Positions 38,350 through 47,451 of a stretch of DNA of 64,000 bases are shown here, piece by piece (within the stretch, counting starts at the first letter, position 1; the number at the start of each line of letters is the position of its first letter). The stretch is from assembly GCA_963707275.1 (NCBI GenBank), contig CAVPPH010000004.1:186001-250000 (forward strand). The letters run 5' to 3'. Source of the stretch: JACKBK01 sp963707275 (lineage in GTDB: Bacteria; Chloroflexota; Anaerolineae; JAAEKA01). The position numbers and the translations under genes are program-made. The notes beneath the pieces were generated by a model. The model saw only the letters and a list, made by a program, of their open reading frames with translations, had not been told where the DNA came from and did no database searches.

Positions 38350-38982
38350 ATGAATCTCCTGGTATTCCTTCTGGCAGCGGCTTCAATAGCCATCTTTGCA
38401 ACGATTGGCTATCTTCAAGGCGCGCGCTGGGCTTTCATTTCGCTGTTAATTCTCTTCGGGGCCATGTTTCTTGTCATCAAGGCTCCCGACCAGATAACCA
38501 TGCTCTTGAACGGCCTGTACACGGGCATCATGCTGGTGCTGAATGGCGGCCTTGGAGCAATTGCCAGCGGCGACACGGAAGCGTTGCAGGAGACGCTTTC
38601 GACCGTCAGTAAGCCGTTCGAGGGAGACACAGAAAAGTACGGACTTCTGTTGGTCATCGCCATGGCTGTTGGCTTCACGTTGATATTGGCCGCGCTTATG
38701 AAGAACCGGAAGGGCATTTTTGGTGGGATATGGGGATTTGGCTACGGATACCTGCTTGCAGCGGGTGTCATCCCCCTGATTACGGATCTGCCCGCAGGGA
38801 CGCTCCCGTTTCCGATCCTATTTCCCATCGAGCGGCAACCGGGCGAGGTGCAAGCGGCAACCAACCAGCTTTGGACGGAGCTGTCTCAGCCCCAGGCAAT
38901 TAGTACGATCTCGGTGGTGATTGGCTTGATCTTGGTCCTGTTTCTGCTACTGACCGTACGACGTGGCACCAGGAAGGGCTAA
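38350..38982 (+). CDS. Membrane protein of unknown function within the dcw operon
   Basis: 210 aa with about five hydrophobic segments: residues 1-22, 27-45, 55-70, a helix after KYGLLLVIAMAVGFTLILAAL, GGIWGFGYGYLLAAGVIPL, and a C-terminal helix near 180-200 followed by RRGTRKG. No named family is recognised. It begins 2 nt after murG and ends 4 nt before the next membrane protein, so it is co-transcribed with cell-wall genes. GC is lower than in its neighbours. Lipid-intermediate handling or divisome scaffolding are possible but unsupported. Confidence 0.8.
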   Translation: MNLLVFLLAAASIAIFATIGYLQGARWAFISLLILFGAMFLVIKAPDQITMLLNGLYTGIMLVLNGGLGAIASGDTEALQETLSTVSKPFEGDTEKYGLLLVIAMAVGFTLILAALMKNRKGIFGGIWGFGYGYLLAAGVIPLITDLPAGTLPFPILFPIERQPGEVQAATNQLWTELSQPQAISTISVVIGLILVLFLLLTVRRGTRKG

Positions 38983-38986
38983 AGCA

Positions 38987-39505
38987 ATGGGTCCAGTTGA
39001 AGTTGTCTTCATAGTTGTCATTGTGATATTTGGCGCGGTCGGTTTGGTCCGCGGCTACCAGCGCGAGCTGGGCGTGACGACCATGCTGCTGTTCACGCTT
39101 TTCATTCTTCAGTTCTTGACCGACGGTCCCTTTGGTGAACGGATCAACTCTTTCCTTATGGGCGCCGGTCTGTCGGCCTCCGATCTGGAGACGATGTGGG
39201 CGCTGGTGGCGGTTGGTATGATTCTGCTCGTCACGTTCATCTCGTATCAGGGACTTGGGCTAATCTACCCCGGTTCCGGCAAGAACGCATTTGTTAGTCT
39301 GCTGGTTGGTCTGATCAACGGGTATCTGTTTGCAGGCAGCATCTGGTATTATCTCGCCAAAGCCAACTATCCTTTTGCCGATGTCGTGCCCGACTATTCG
39401 TCGTTCTATAATTTCTTTGTCCAGATCCTGCCGCCAGCGATTTTTGGATGGCAGTTTTTTATCTTGCTGGCAACAACCATGATGATCATCCGAGTCATCA
39501 AATGA
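38987..39505 (+). CDS. CvpA-like small membrane protein within the dcw operon
   Basis: 172 aa with four hydrophobic segments, beginning VEVVFIVVIVIFGAVGLVRGYQRELG. The start and the RGYQRELG turn resemble the opening of CvpA/colicin-V-production-type proteins; the remainder is not clearly in that family. ATG at 38987 with AGGAAGG upstream. Its TGA overlaps the murC start (ATGATG, 39502-39507), so expression is coupled to murC. Together with the preceding gene it forms a two-gene membrane insert between murG and murC. Confidence 0.78.
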   Translation: MGPVEVVFIVVIVIFGAVGLVRGYQRELGVTTMLLFTLFILQFLTDGPFGERINSFLMGAGLSASDLETMWALVAVGMILLVTFISYQGLGLIYPGSGKNAFVSLLVGLINGYLFAGSIWYYLAKANYPFADVVPDYSSFYNFFVQILPPAIFGWQFFILLATTMMIIRVIK

Positions 39506-40972
39506 TGCAGTCTTCTCAGTCACTCGATGCACGGTTGGCAGTTCTTCTGGCTGCTCCGGCAAACACGCGCGTCCACCTGATGGGAATTGGCGGCGCGGGG
39601 CTGTCGGCCATCGCGCGCGTCTTGTTGCAACGGGGATTCAGCGTGTCAGGCTGCGACCGGCAGGACTCCGGCACGGTCGAGGAACTGCGGCAGTTGGGCG
39701 CTCTGGTATCGATCGGTCACGATGCCGCGCCACGCCGAGGCAGCCGACCTGCTGCTGGTGTCATCAGCCGTCGCGCCGGATCATCCGGAGCTGGCAGCCG
39801 CAGAGCAGGCTGACGTGCTGGTCGTCAAACGCGAGCAGTTCCTCGCGCCACTGATGGCCGGCCAGCGCGCAATCTGCGTGGCAGGCACGCATGGCAAGAC
39901 CACCACCAGCGCCATGATCGCTACCATCCTGGACAGCCTGGGCGCTGAACCGGGCTTCATCGTTGGCAGCAACATCCTGTCGCTGGGCACATCGGCGCGC
40001 TCTGGCCGGCCGGGCGGCCCCTTTGTGATCGAGGCCGACGAATACGACCATACATTTCTGGGCCTGCGACCGGATGTTGCGGTGATCACCAACGTCGAGT
40101 GGGATCACGTCGATTGCTATCCGAATGTGGCTGCCTACCGGCAGGCGTTTGTTGAATTTGCGGCGCTGACAGCGACCGACGGCGCGGTGGTGACCTGTGC
40201 TGACGACGCCGGCGCGGTCGCTGTACGGGCTGTGTTGGCTGGTCTGGCGACGCGTTGGGTTTCGTATAGCATTGCTGAACCGGCTGAATGGCAGGCAGCC
40301 GGGATCACCGTCAACCCGTCGGGGGGTCAGGACTTTGACGTGCTGCGCAACGGCGCGCTGCTGGGGCGTGTGACGCTGCCGTTAGCCGGGCAGCACAACG
40401 TGCTCAACATGCTGGCCGCGCTGGCTGCCTGCGCCGAGGCAGGCGTTGACGTTTTCACGCATTCTGCAAAAAACCTTAAAATTTTGCGAAAATTGACGGG
40501 AACTGCCCGCAGACTTGAATTTATCGGCGAAAGCTGTGATATAATAATTCTTGACGACTATGCGCACCATCCTGCCGAGGTGCGAGCAACGTTGAGTGCG
40601 GCACGGCAGCACTTTCCCCGCCGTGCCCTCTGGGTACTGTTCCAGCCGCATACGTACAGCCGCACTCATGCCTTGCTAACCGAGTTTTGCAACAGTTTTG
40701 AAAACGCCGATCACGTGCTCATCACAGACATCTTCGCAGCCCGAGAACGTGATAGCCAGGGCGTGGCTGCATCCGATCTGGTTCGGGTGCTTTCGTCCCA
40801 TCCCGATGCCCGCTACGCAGGCGACTTGGACGCGGCTACGGCGATCCTGCTGGCCGAATTGCGTACTGGCGACGTCTTGTTGACGCTGGGCGCGGGCGAT
40901 GGCAATCAGGTCGGCCAGCGGGTGATGGCCGGTTTGCAGGCTGCGTTGCTGCCGCTGAGCTGGCCCCCGTGA
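39502..40972 (+). CDS. murC: UDP-N-acetylmuramate--L-alanine ligase (one frameshift)
   Basis: First amino-acid-adding Mur ligase. N-terminal HLMGIGGAGLSAIARVLL, ATP loop AGTHGKTTTSAM, IEADEYDHTFL, NVEWDHVDCY and the C-terminal LDDYAHHPAEVRATL and LFQPHTYSRT motifs are all present. About 490 aa. An extra C near 39729 (GATGCCGCG-C-CACGCC) shifts frame between IGHDAA and HAEAADLLLVSS. Start is the first of two adjacent ATGs overlapping the upstream stop. The region 40460-40560 is unusually AT-rich and contains a promoter-like sequence. Stop overlaps murB as GTGA (40969-40972). Confidence 0.94.
40515..40545 (+). promoter_or_regulatory. Candidate intragenic promoter in murC for murB-ddl-ftsQAZ
   Basis: Extended -10 TGATATAAT (40537-40545) with TTGAAT (40515-40520) at a 19-nt spacing, in an AT-rich patch inside an otherwise GC-rich gene. 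The wide spacing is offset by the TGn extension. Confidence 0.4.
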
Positions 40973-41941
40973 GCGAGCGCATCAGACGATCTGGCTGCTG
41001 CGGTTGCCCAACAGACGGGACTAGCCGTGCGGCGCGATGAGCCTCTGGCCAACCACACCACGATGCGCATCGGTGGCCCGGCCGATCTGTTCATCACCGT
41101 CAACGAGACGGAACAGTTGGTCAGGCTCTGCGGCTGGCCCACGAACATGCCACGCCCGTCATGGTTCTGGGCGGTGGCAGCAACGCACTTTTCAGCGACG
41201 CCGGCGTACGTGGTCTCGTGATCGCGAACGCCTGCCGCTCGGTGCAGCAGCACGCCGGGCAGATTGTCTGGGCCGAGTCGGGCGTCAACCTGGCCGGGCT
41301 CGCTCGCCAGTCGATGCGCTGGGGACTGAGTGGCTTGGAGTGGTGTGTCAGCGTCCCTGGCACAGTCGGTGGCGCGGTCGTTGGTAATGCTGGAGCGCAC
41401 GGTGGCAGCGTGGCCGACAACCTTTTGCGAGCGACCGTGCTCAACCCGGATGGATCGTTGACCGAGTGGCCGGCGGCGCGCTTTCGCTACGGTTATCGCT
41501 CCAGCTCACTGAAGACTCTGCTGCGTAGCGGCGAGCCGGCGCCGATCGTTTTGTCGGCAGCGTTTCAATTGCGGGCAGGCGATACCGCCGAGATGGAAGG
41601 CTGGGCGGCTGGCTTTCTGGCACACCGCCGAGCGACGCAACCCACAGAGCCCAGCGCCGGCTCGATCTTTCAGAACCCGCCGGGTGACTACGCCGGGCGC
41701 ATCATCGACTCGCTGGGTCTGAAAGGCCACACGATTGGCAACGCGCGAGTTCTCCACGGTTCACGCCAATTTCATTGTGAATCTTGGCGGCGCAACGGCA
41801 GCGGATGTTCTGGCGCTGATCGACCTGGCTCGTCATAGCGCCTGGGACGCTCTCGGCGTCGAGCTGACGCCGGAGATCCTGTTCCTGGGTGACTGGGCGT
41901 CGCAGCAACCGTACCAACCGCTGACGGAGCGTGGATCATGA
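40969..41941 (+). CDS. murB: UDP-N-acetylenolpyruvoylglucosamine reductase (three frameshifts)
   Basis: FAD enzyme reducing UDP-GlcNAc-enolpyruvate to UDP-MurNAc. EPLANHTTMRIGGPADLF is the typical opening, then VLGGGSNALFSDAGVRGLVI (FAD loop), VPGTVGGAVVGNAGAHGG, FRYGYRSSSLK, and SAGSIFQNPPGDYAGRII with the catalytic Ser. HANFIVNLGGATAADV lies near the end. About 324 aa. Indels: near 40985; near 41115, where one missing C restores LVQALRLAHEHATPVMVL; and near 41750. GTG start overlaps the murC stop; its own stop overlaps ddl as ATGA (41938-41941). Confidence 0.93.
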
Positions 41942-43041
41942 GCAAGCTGCGCGTTGGCGTTCTCTATGGCGGGCGCTCCGGTGAACACGAGGTCAGCTTG
42001 CGTTCGGCCCGGTCGGTGATCGACGCATTCGATCCGGAGCGCTACGAGATCGTGCCTATCGGTATCGACAAGCAGGGCCGCTGGCTGCTGGGCGAGGCGT
42101 CACAACAGCTGCTGGCTGGTTCGGAATCAGCCCCTATCGCAGCCTCGCTGGTCGCGACAGAGCCTGTCGCTGGCATCGTGCCGCGGACCGAGTTCGCTGC
42201 TGGATCTGGACGTGGTGTTTCCCGTGTTACACGGCCCGCTGGGCGAGGATGGCACGGTGCAGGGACTGCTGGAGCTGGCCGGCGTTCCCTACGTGGGCTG
42301 CGGTGTGCTGGCCTCGGCGGTGGCCATGGACAAGGCCGTGTGCAAGGCGCTCTTTGCCGTTCACGGTTGCCGCAGGTGCCTTATCTGGTGCTGCTGCGCA
42401 AGACGTGGGACGCCGATCCTGACGGTGTGCTGGACTTTGTCGAAAGCCAACTGGCATATCCAGTGTTTGTCAAACCGGCCAATCTCGGCTCCAGTGTCGG
42501 CGTCAGCAAGGCAAAGGATCGCGAGCAGCTTCTTGCTGCAATTTGCGAAGCTGCCAGATATGACCGCAAGCTCGTGGTCGAGGCAGGCATCGACGCCCGC
42601 GAGATCGAGGTCAGCGTGCTGGGCAACGATGAGCCGGTTGCTTCCGTGCCGGGCGAAGTCGTACCGGCACCGCGAGTACTACGACTACGCGGCCAAGTAC
42701 ATCGAACGACGATTCGGTGCTGCTTATCCCGGCGCCGCTGACAGCGGAGCAGCAGGCCGAGGTGCAGCGGCTGGCCGTGCAGGCATTTCGTATCGTTGAC
42801 GGAGCAGGCATGGCCCGCGTAGATTTTCTGATGGATCGCAGCAGCGGCGAGATTGTACATTAACGAGATCAATACCATTCCCGGCTTCACCAGCATCAGC
42901 ATGTATCCCAAGCTGTGGGAGGCCAGCGGTTTGCCCTTCAACCGCCTGGTTGATCGGCTAGTCGAGCTGGCTGTCGAGCGGCAACAGGATCGGGCACGCT
43001 CTGAGACCACCTATGCCCCGTTGGGCGACCAGCCATCATGA
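41938..43041 (+). CDS. ddl: D-alanine--D-alanine ligase (several frameshifts)
   Basis: ATP-grasp ligase joining two D-alanines for the peptidoglycan stem. N-terminal VGVLYGGRSGEHEVSLRSA, VFPVLHGPLGEDGTVQGLL, YVGCGVLASAVAMDKAVCK, central FVKPANLGSSVGVSKA with the ATP-binding Lys, and C-terminal INEINTIPGFTSISMYPKLW with the Mg ligands. About 368 aa after repair. Indels lie near 42190, 42360, 42670, 42705 and 42855. Overlaps murB and ftsQ by 4 nt each (ATGA). Confidence 0.93.
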
Positions 43042-43923
43042 CCAGCAAGGGCAAGCCTGGCGCGGCAAAAAGCAAGAGCCGCACACCGGAAGATCGGCGG
43101 CGCACGGCTCGCAAGCAGACCCGCACGTACCGCGCAGCGACGCCTGGCCCGGCGAAGGTAGAGCGCAAGACCAGATCGCCGAAGCCAGCCAAGCCGGCAA
43201 GATCGCGCACCCAGCGGCAGCCGCTGACCATGCCGCGGCTCGGGAAACGACGGGCGCTGGCCATCGTGCTGGCTCTTGCGTTGGCGGCGCTGGTGGTGTT
43301 TGGCTTCGTCGACAGCCGCTTCTATGTCCAGACAGCCGACATCACCGGCGTGCAGCACAGTCCGGCCAGCCAGATCTACCAGCAGGCGGGCGTAGACGGC
43401 TACAGCATTTTCTGGGTCAACGCGCAGCGAGGCGGCTCGGCGGATCGAGGCGCTGCCCTACGTCAAACATGCGACCGTTCTGACGGCGCTGCCCAACCGG
43501 GTTCGCATCGACGTTGAGGAGCGGGCGCCGGTGGCGCTCTGGCGGGTCAACGGCCAGGAGCTGTGGGTCGATGTGGAAGGTGTGACGATGCCAGTGGGCA
43601 GCGCTGAGGTTAGCCTGCCGGTGTTCACTGATCTGGATGGGAGCAGTGTCCGACCGGATGGTGGCGTCGATACGCAGTTGATCAGCAGCGTCCACGAATT
43701 GAAGCGGCGGTTGCCGGAGATCAACGAGTTCGCCTACGACCGCTTCAACGGTCTGCAATTCCATCTCGCCAGCGGGACGGCTGTGTTGCTGGGCAAGCCG
43801 GATGGCCTGGCGGAGCGGGTCGAGGAGTTGCTGGTGTTGCAGGGCAGCCTGGCCAGCCTTGGCCAGATGCCTCTGGAGATCGATTGGCGCTTTGAAGACG
43901 GGTACACATTGAAACTGCCCTAG
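43038..43923 (+). CDS. ftsQ: FtsQ/DivIB division protein (one or two frameshifts)
   Basis: About 295 aa. A long, very basic cytoplasmic N-terminus (residues 1-72) is followed by one transmembrane helix (ALAIVLALALAALVVFGFV) and a POTRA domain (FYVQTADITGVQHSPASQIYQQAGV). The next part reads, in another frame, EALPYVKHATVLTALPNRVRI and the FtsQ beta domain (ALWRVNGQELWVDVEGVTM). FtsQ recruits FtsB/FtsL at the septum. The indel lies near 43435-43445. Position between ddl and ftsA is classic. ATG overlaps the ddl stop. Confidence 0.9.
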
Positions 43924-43947
43924 TGGCTTGGTTCAGGAACGAGAAAC

Positions 43948-45178
43948 GTGGCCGATATACTTTGTGCCATCGATGTTGGCACCACCAAAGTCACCGCAAT
44001 TATCGCTGAAGTCATCGACGAGGACACCCTCCATGTCGTCGGTTTCGGCAGCGCGCCATCCGATGGCATGACCAAAGGGGTTGTGACCAACGTGGCAGCC
44101 GCCACCGCGGCCATCGGCCAGGCGATTGAAGAGGCCGAGCATGCCGCCGACCGTTCTATCGGTCGCGCCTATGTCGGCATCGCCGGTAGCCACATCGATG
44201 CCCAGCCCAGCCGCGGCGCCGTGCCAATCGGCCGCAACCGGGTGGTGACGCCGGACGACGTGGCGCGTGTCAAGGAGGCAGCGCGCGCTGTGGCGCTGCC
44301 GCACAACCGTGAGATCATCCACGTCGTAGCCCGCAGCTATGCGGTGGATGAGCAGGAGGACCTGCAGAGATCCGCTGGGAATGCACGGCTTCCGCCTCTC
44401 GGTCGATGCGCAGGTTGTCACCGGGGCCACCGGCGCTGTGCGCAACCTGCTGAGCTGCGTGCAAACCCACGGCATCGAGGTCGAGGAGCTTGTTCTCGAG
44501 CCGCTGGCATCCGGCGAAGCAGTGCTAACGGATGCCGAACGGGACATGGGTGTGGTGGTGGTGGATATCGGCGGCGGCACCACCGATGTCGCGATGTTCA
44601 TCAAGGGCAGCCTGTGGCACACAGTTGTCCTGGACGTGGGCGGCCAGCATCTCACTCACGACCTGGCGGTTGGCCTCGGCGCACCGTTCGAGGCGGCTGA
44701 GCAACTGAAGATTCGCTACGGAAGTGCCATGGCGGATCGGATCGCGCCCGATCAGGAAGTGAACGTCGAGGTGTTCGGTGAGTCGGAACCCCAGCGTTGT
44801 ATCCCGGTTGCTGGTGGCTGAGATACTGGAGGCGCGGGCAGAAGAGATGATCAACCTGATTCTGCAGGGAGATCAAGCGGTCGGGCTACGATGGGCTGAT
44901 CCCGGCCGGGCTGGTGATCACGGGCGGAACGGCACGGCTGGCCGGGCTACGTGACCTGGCGCGGCAGATGACCCACTTGCCGGTGCGCATCGGCGCGCCC
45001 GGCAGGCATCGCGGGGCTGCCCGACGAGCTGCGCACACCCGACAACGCTACCGGCGTCGGGATGCTGAAGTGGGCGCTCAAAGGACAGTGGGTGGCCGTG
45101 GAACATGGAGATCGACGCCAGCGGAGTCCGTTCATGGAGCGGATCATGCGCTGGCTGCAGAACTTGCTGCCTGACTGA
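43948..45178 (+). CDS. ftsA: Cell division protein FtsA (several frameshifts)
   Basis: Actin-like ATPase tethering FtsZ to the membrane. CAIDVGTTKVTAIIAEV is the phosphate-1 loop, then the SHI-subdomain, GFRLSVDAQVVTGA, the VVVDIGGGTTDVAMF phosphate-2 loop and VITGGTARLAGL adenosine loop. The C-terminus ends MERIMRWLQNLLPD, an amphipathic membrane-targeting helix as expected. About 410 aa. Indels lie near 44368 (extra base before GATCCGCTGGG), 44800, 44870-44880, 45000 and 45105. GTG start at 43948; stop at 45176-45178. Confidence 0.92.
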
Positions 45179-45228
45179 ACGGGAACTCTCAGGCGGCAAC
45201 AAACACGTTGTAAACATGGAAATCAGGA

Positions 45229-45306
45229 GTGTCATTGCGAGGGTCGCCGAAGCAATCTCACGTGACACAGTTAGGATTGCTTCGCCGCTGCGGCTCGCAA
45301 TGACAC
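45229..45306. repeat. REP/MITE-like inverted repeat between ftsA and ftsZ
   Basis: GTGTCATTGCGAG (45229-45241) and its complement CTCGCAATGACAC (45294-45306) bound a 78-bp element with inner arms GAAGCAATC / GATTGCTTC. This TGTCATTGCGAG type is dispersed in many bacterial genomes. A fragment recurs at 46621-46644. Confidence 0.85.
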
Positions 45307-45384
45307 CAGGACCTTGGTCTACAGCGTAGTTGGAAACCGAAGTGCCGAGATACGGCACAATATGACCAGTAGAGGAGCGACGAC

Positions 45385-46513
45385 ATGACTAACAGGAAAG
45401 TAACGAGAGACACCCAGCCGAGCTTCGCCGACAACTTCGCCAAGATCCGCGTGATCGGCGTCGGCGGCGGCGGCAGCAATGCCGTCAACCGGATGATCGA
45501 AGCCGGTATTCAAGGCGTTGAGTTCATCGTGGTGAACACCGATGCCCAGGCGCTGTTGGACGCCAACTCCCCGCAGCGGCTGCGCATCGGCGACAAGCTG
45601 ACCCGCGGCCTGGGCGCTGGCGGCGATCCCGGAGGTGGGCGAGAAGGCCGCAGTCGAGTCGGCCGATGATCTGGGCAGTATGGTGGACGGCGCGGACATG
45701 GTCTTCGTGACCGCCGGCATGGGCGGCGGCACCGGCACCGGCGCAGCGCCCGTCGTCGCGCAACTGGCCCGCGAGACAGGCGCCCTGACCATCGGCGTCG
45801 TCACCCGGCCCTTCGCCTTCGAAGGCGCCAAGCGCCGCCGCGTGGCCGATGAGGGTCTACAGCGACTCAAGGAGCAAGTCGACACGCTGATCGTCATCCC
45901 CAACGATCGCCTGCTGCAGATCGTCGACAAGAAATCCAGCATCCGCGACGCGTTCAACGTGGCCGACGACGTGCTGCGCCAGGGCATCCAGGGCATCAGC
46001 GAGCTGATCACCATCCCCGGCCTGATCAACCTGGACTTCGCCGACGTGCGCGCCGTGATGGAAAACGGTGGCTCGGCGCTGATGGCCATCGGCTCTGCCA
46101 GCGGCGAGAGCCGCGCTCAGCAGGCCGCCGAGGGCGCCATCGCCAGCAAGCTGCTGGACGTCAGCATCGACGGCGCGCAGAGCATCCTGTTCAACGTCAC
46201 CGGCGGCATGGACATGACGTTGCACGAGGTGAACGAGGCAGCGGAGATCATCCGCGCCACCGCTCACCCCGAGGCCAACATCATCTTCGGCGCCGTCCTC
46301 GACCCGAACATGGAAGGCGAGATCCGCATCACCGTCATCGCCACCGGTTTCGAGGTCGCAGCGGCGGCTCAGAAACCCGTTCCCGGCGCGCGCCCCTTCC
46401 CGAGCGCGGTGTCTCCGGAGCGTAGCGACAAGACCGTACCCTTCCCGGTGCGCACCTACAACCCTGACGATCTGGACATCCCGGCCTTCCTGCGCAAACG
46501 CCAGCAAGCCTAG
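45385..46513 (+). CDS. ftsZ: Cell division GTPase FtsZ (one frameshift)
   Basis: Tubulin-like GTPase forming the division ring. IRVIGVGGGGSNAVNRMIEA, NTDAQAL, the tubulin signature MGGGTGTGAAPVVAQLA, RPFAFEG, FNVADDVLRQGIQGISELI and the C-terminal FtsA-binding peptide DDLDIPAFLRKRQ are all present. About 376 aa after repair. A single extra G near 45630 (ATCCC-G-GAGGTG) splits GGDP from EVGEKAA. ATG at 45385 preceded by GGAGCGACGAC. The 206-nt gap to ftsA, occupied by a repeat, suggests separate control from the rest of the cluster. A good terminator follows. Confidence 0.95.
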
Positions 46514-46548
46514 TCGTCCGTTCGTCGCTGCTCTGATAGTCAAAATCA

Positions 46549-46577
46549 CCCCTGGTCGGGTTCAGCCCGGCCAGGGG
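46549..46577 (+). terminator. Terminator of ftsZ
   Basis: CCCCTGG-T-CGGG paired with CCCG-G-CCAGGGG around a TTCAG loop, 35 nt after the stop codon; no strong T tract. Confidence 0.65.
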
Positions 46578-46620
46578 CGTATCGCGTTAAGGACTCGTCT
46601 ATCCCGATAATAGCTGCTCA

Positions 46621-46644
46621 TCGCTCGGGCTCGCAGTGACACCA
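46621..46644. repeat. Fragment of the ftsA-ftsZ repeat
   Basis: GGCTCGCAGTGACACCA matches the right end of the 45229-45306 element with one mismatch. Confidence 0.55.
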
Positions 46645-46783
46645 TGGCAGGTGAGCCGTCAGTGCTCCGCTCTTTTCATCCATTGGGGTGTCGGCAGGCC
46701 GGCCCGAGCGATATTGCTCTGAACTTGCGTGACACGCCAACCTTAAAAAACAGATACGAGTTGTGATCGGCGCGGGAAAGGCC

Positions 46784-46812
46784 TTGTCAAAGCCCCTCGC
46801 CTGTGGTACAAT
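46784..46812 (+). promoter_or_regulatory. Sigma70-type promoter of nrdR
   Basis: TTGTCA (46784-46789), 17 nt, TACAAT (46807-46812). Confidence 0.85.
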
Positions 46813-46830
46813 GGCACCTGCCGCTCAGGA

Positions 46831-46880
46831 TACAACATATAGTATATTGTACACTCAAATACCACTATATCATGTTGTAC
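46831..46880 (+). promoter_or_regulatory. Candidate NrdR-box pair in the nrdR leader
   Basis: An imperfect palindrome TACAA-C-ATA ... TAT-A-TTGTA (46831-46851), and a second site CCACTATATCATGTTG about 30 bp further on. The second matches 10 of 16 positions of the usual ACACTATATATAGTGT NrdR box. The pair spacing is near the 31-32 bp typical of NrdR sites. Confidence 0.4.
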
Positions 46881-46997
46881 AGGGAGCGAGTTTTACCCCA
46901 GACTGAACAGTCCCTTGACAACTATCCATTCAAATCTCGGTCGCTCGGGGCCGGGATTTCTGATCGGTCGGCAATGTGCTTGCTGTTGGAGTCGTGA

Positions 46998-47444
46998 ATG
47001 AAGTGTCCTCACTGCGGTGATGCTAACTCGCGGGTTGTAGATACACGTTCCACGGGTGATGGAATACGGCGACGACGGGAGTGCGAAACCTGTCATAAAC
47101 GCTTCACCACTTACGAGCACGTTGCGGCTTCCTTGCTGATCGTGAAGAGCGACGGCCGCCGGGAGCCCTATGATCGTCAGAAGCTGATGCACGGCATCCT
47201 GATCGCCTGTGCCAAGCGCCCCATCCCTCAGTCATCCATTGAGGCGATGGTGGACTCCGTCGAAGAAGAACTCGCCGCCCTTGGGCGAACGGAAGTCAAG
47301 AGCAATTTCGTGGGCAGCCTGGTTCTGGAACACCTGAGACAGCTGGATCCGATGGCCTACATCCGCTTTGCAATGGTCTATCTTCAGATGAGCGATCTGG
47401 AGGTCGTGCAGCAGCACATCGGGCGCATTTTGCCCCCTGCGTAG
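46998..47444 (+). CDS. nrdR: Transcriptional repressor NrdR
   Basis: 148-aa regulator of ribonucleotide reductase genes. An N-terminal zinc ribbon with C3, C6, C29 and C32 (MKCPHCGDANSRVVDTR and ECETCHKRFTTYE) is followed by an ATP-cone domain (VKSDGRREPYDRQKLMHGI and on to about residue 139) that senses ATP/dATP. Intact, typical length, ATG at 46998. Its target nrdJ lies 1.6 kb downstream, and candidate NrdR sites lie in its own leader. Confidence 0.96.
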   Translation: MKCPHCGDANSRVVDTRSTGDGIRRRRECETCHKRFTTYEHVAASLLIVKSDGRREPYDRQKLMHGILIACAKRPIPQSSIEAMVDSVEEELAALGRTEVKSNFVGSLVLEHLRQLDPMAYIRFAMVYLQMSDLEVVQQHIGRILPPA

Positions 47445-47451
47445 CTGGCTG

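Larger units (their letters stand above)
46514..46997 (+). other. 484-nt intergenic region between ftsZ and nrdR
   Basis: It contains the ftsZ terminator, a fragment of the TGTCATTGCGAG repeat, a consensus promoter and palindromic AT-rich sites (all listed separately). The rest, 46645-46783 and 46890-46997, shows no gene. Confidence 0.6.

Noticed and set aside
29612..46513. Programmed frameshifting as the explanation for the split dcw genes
   Set aside because: Breaks occur at unrelated sequences, several per gene and in both directions, without slippery heptamers or stimulatory structures.
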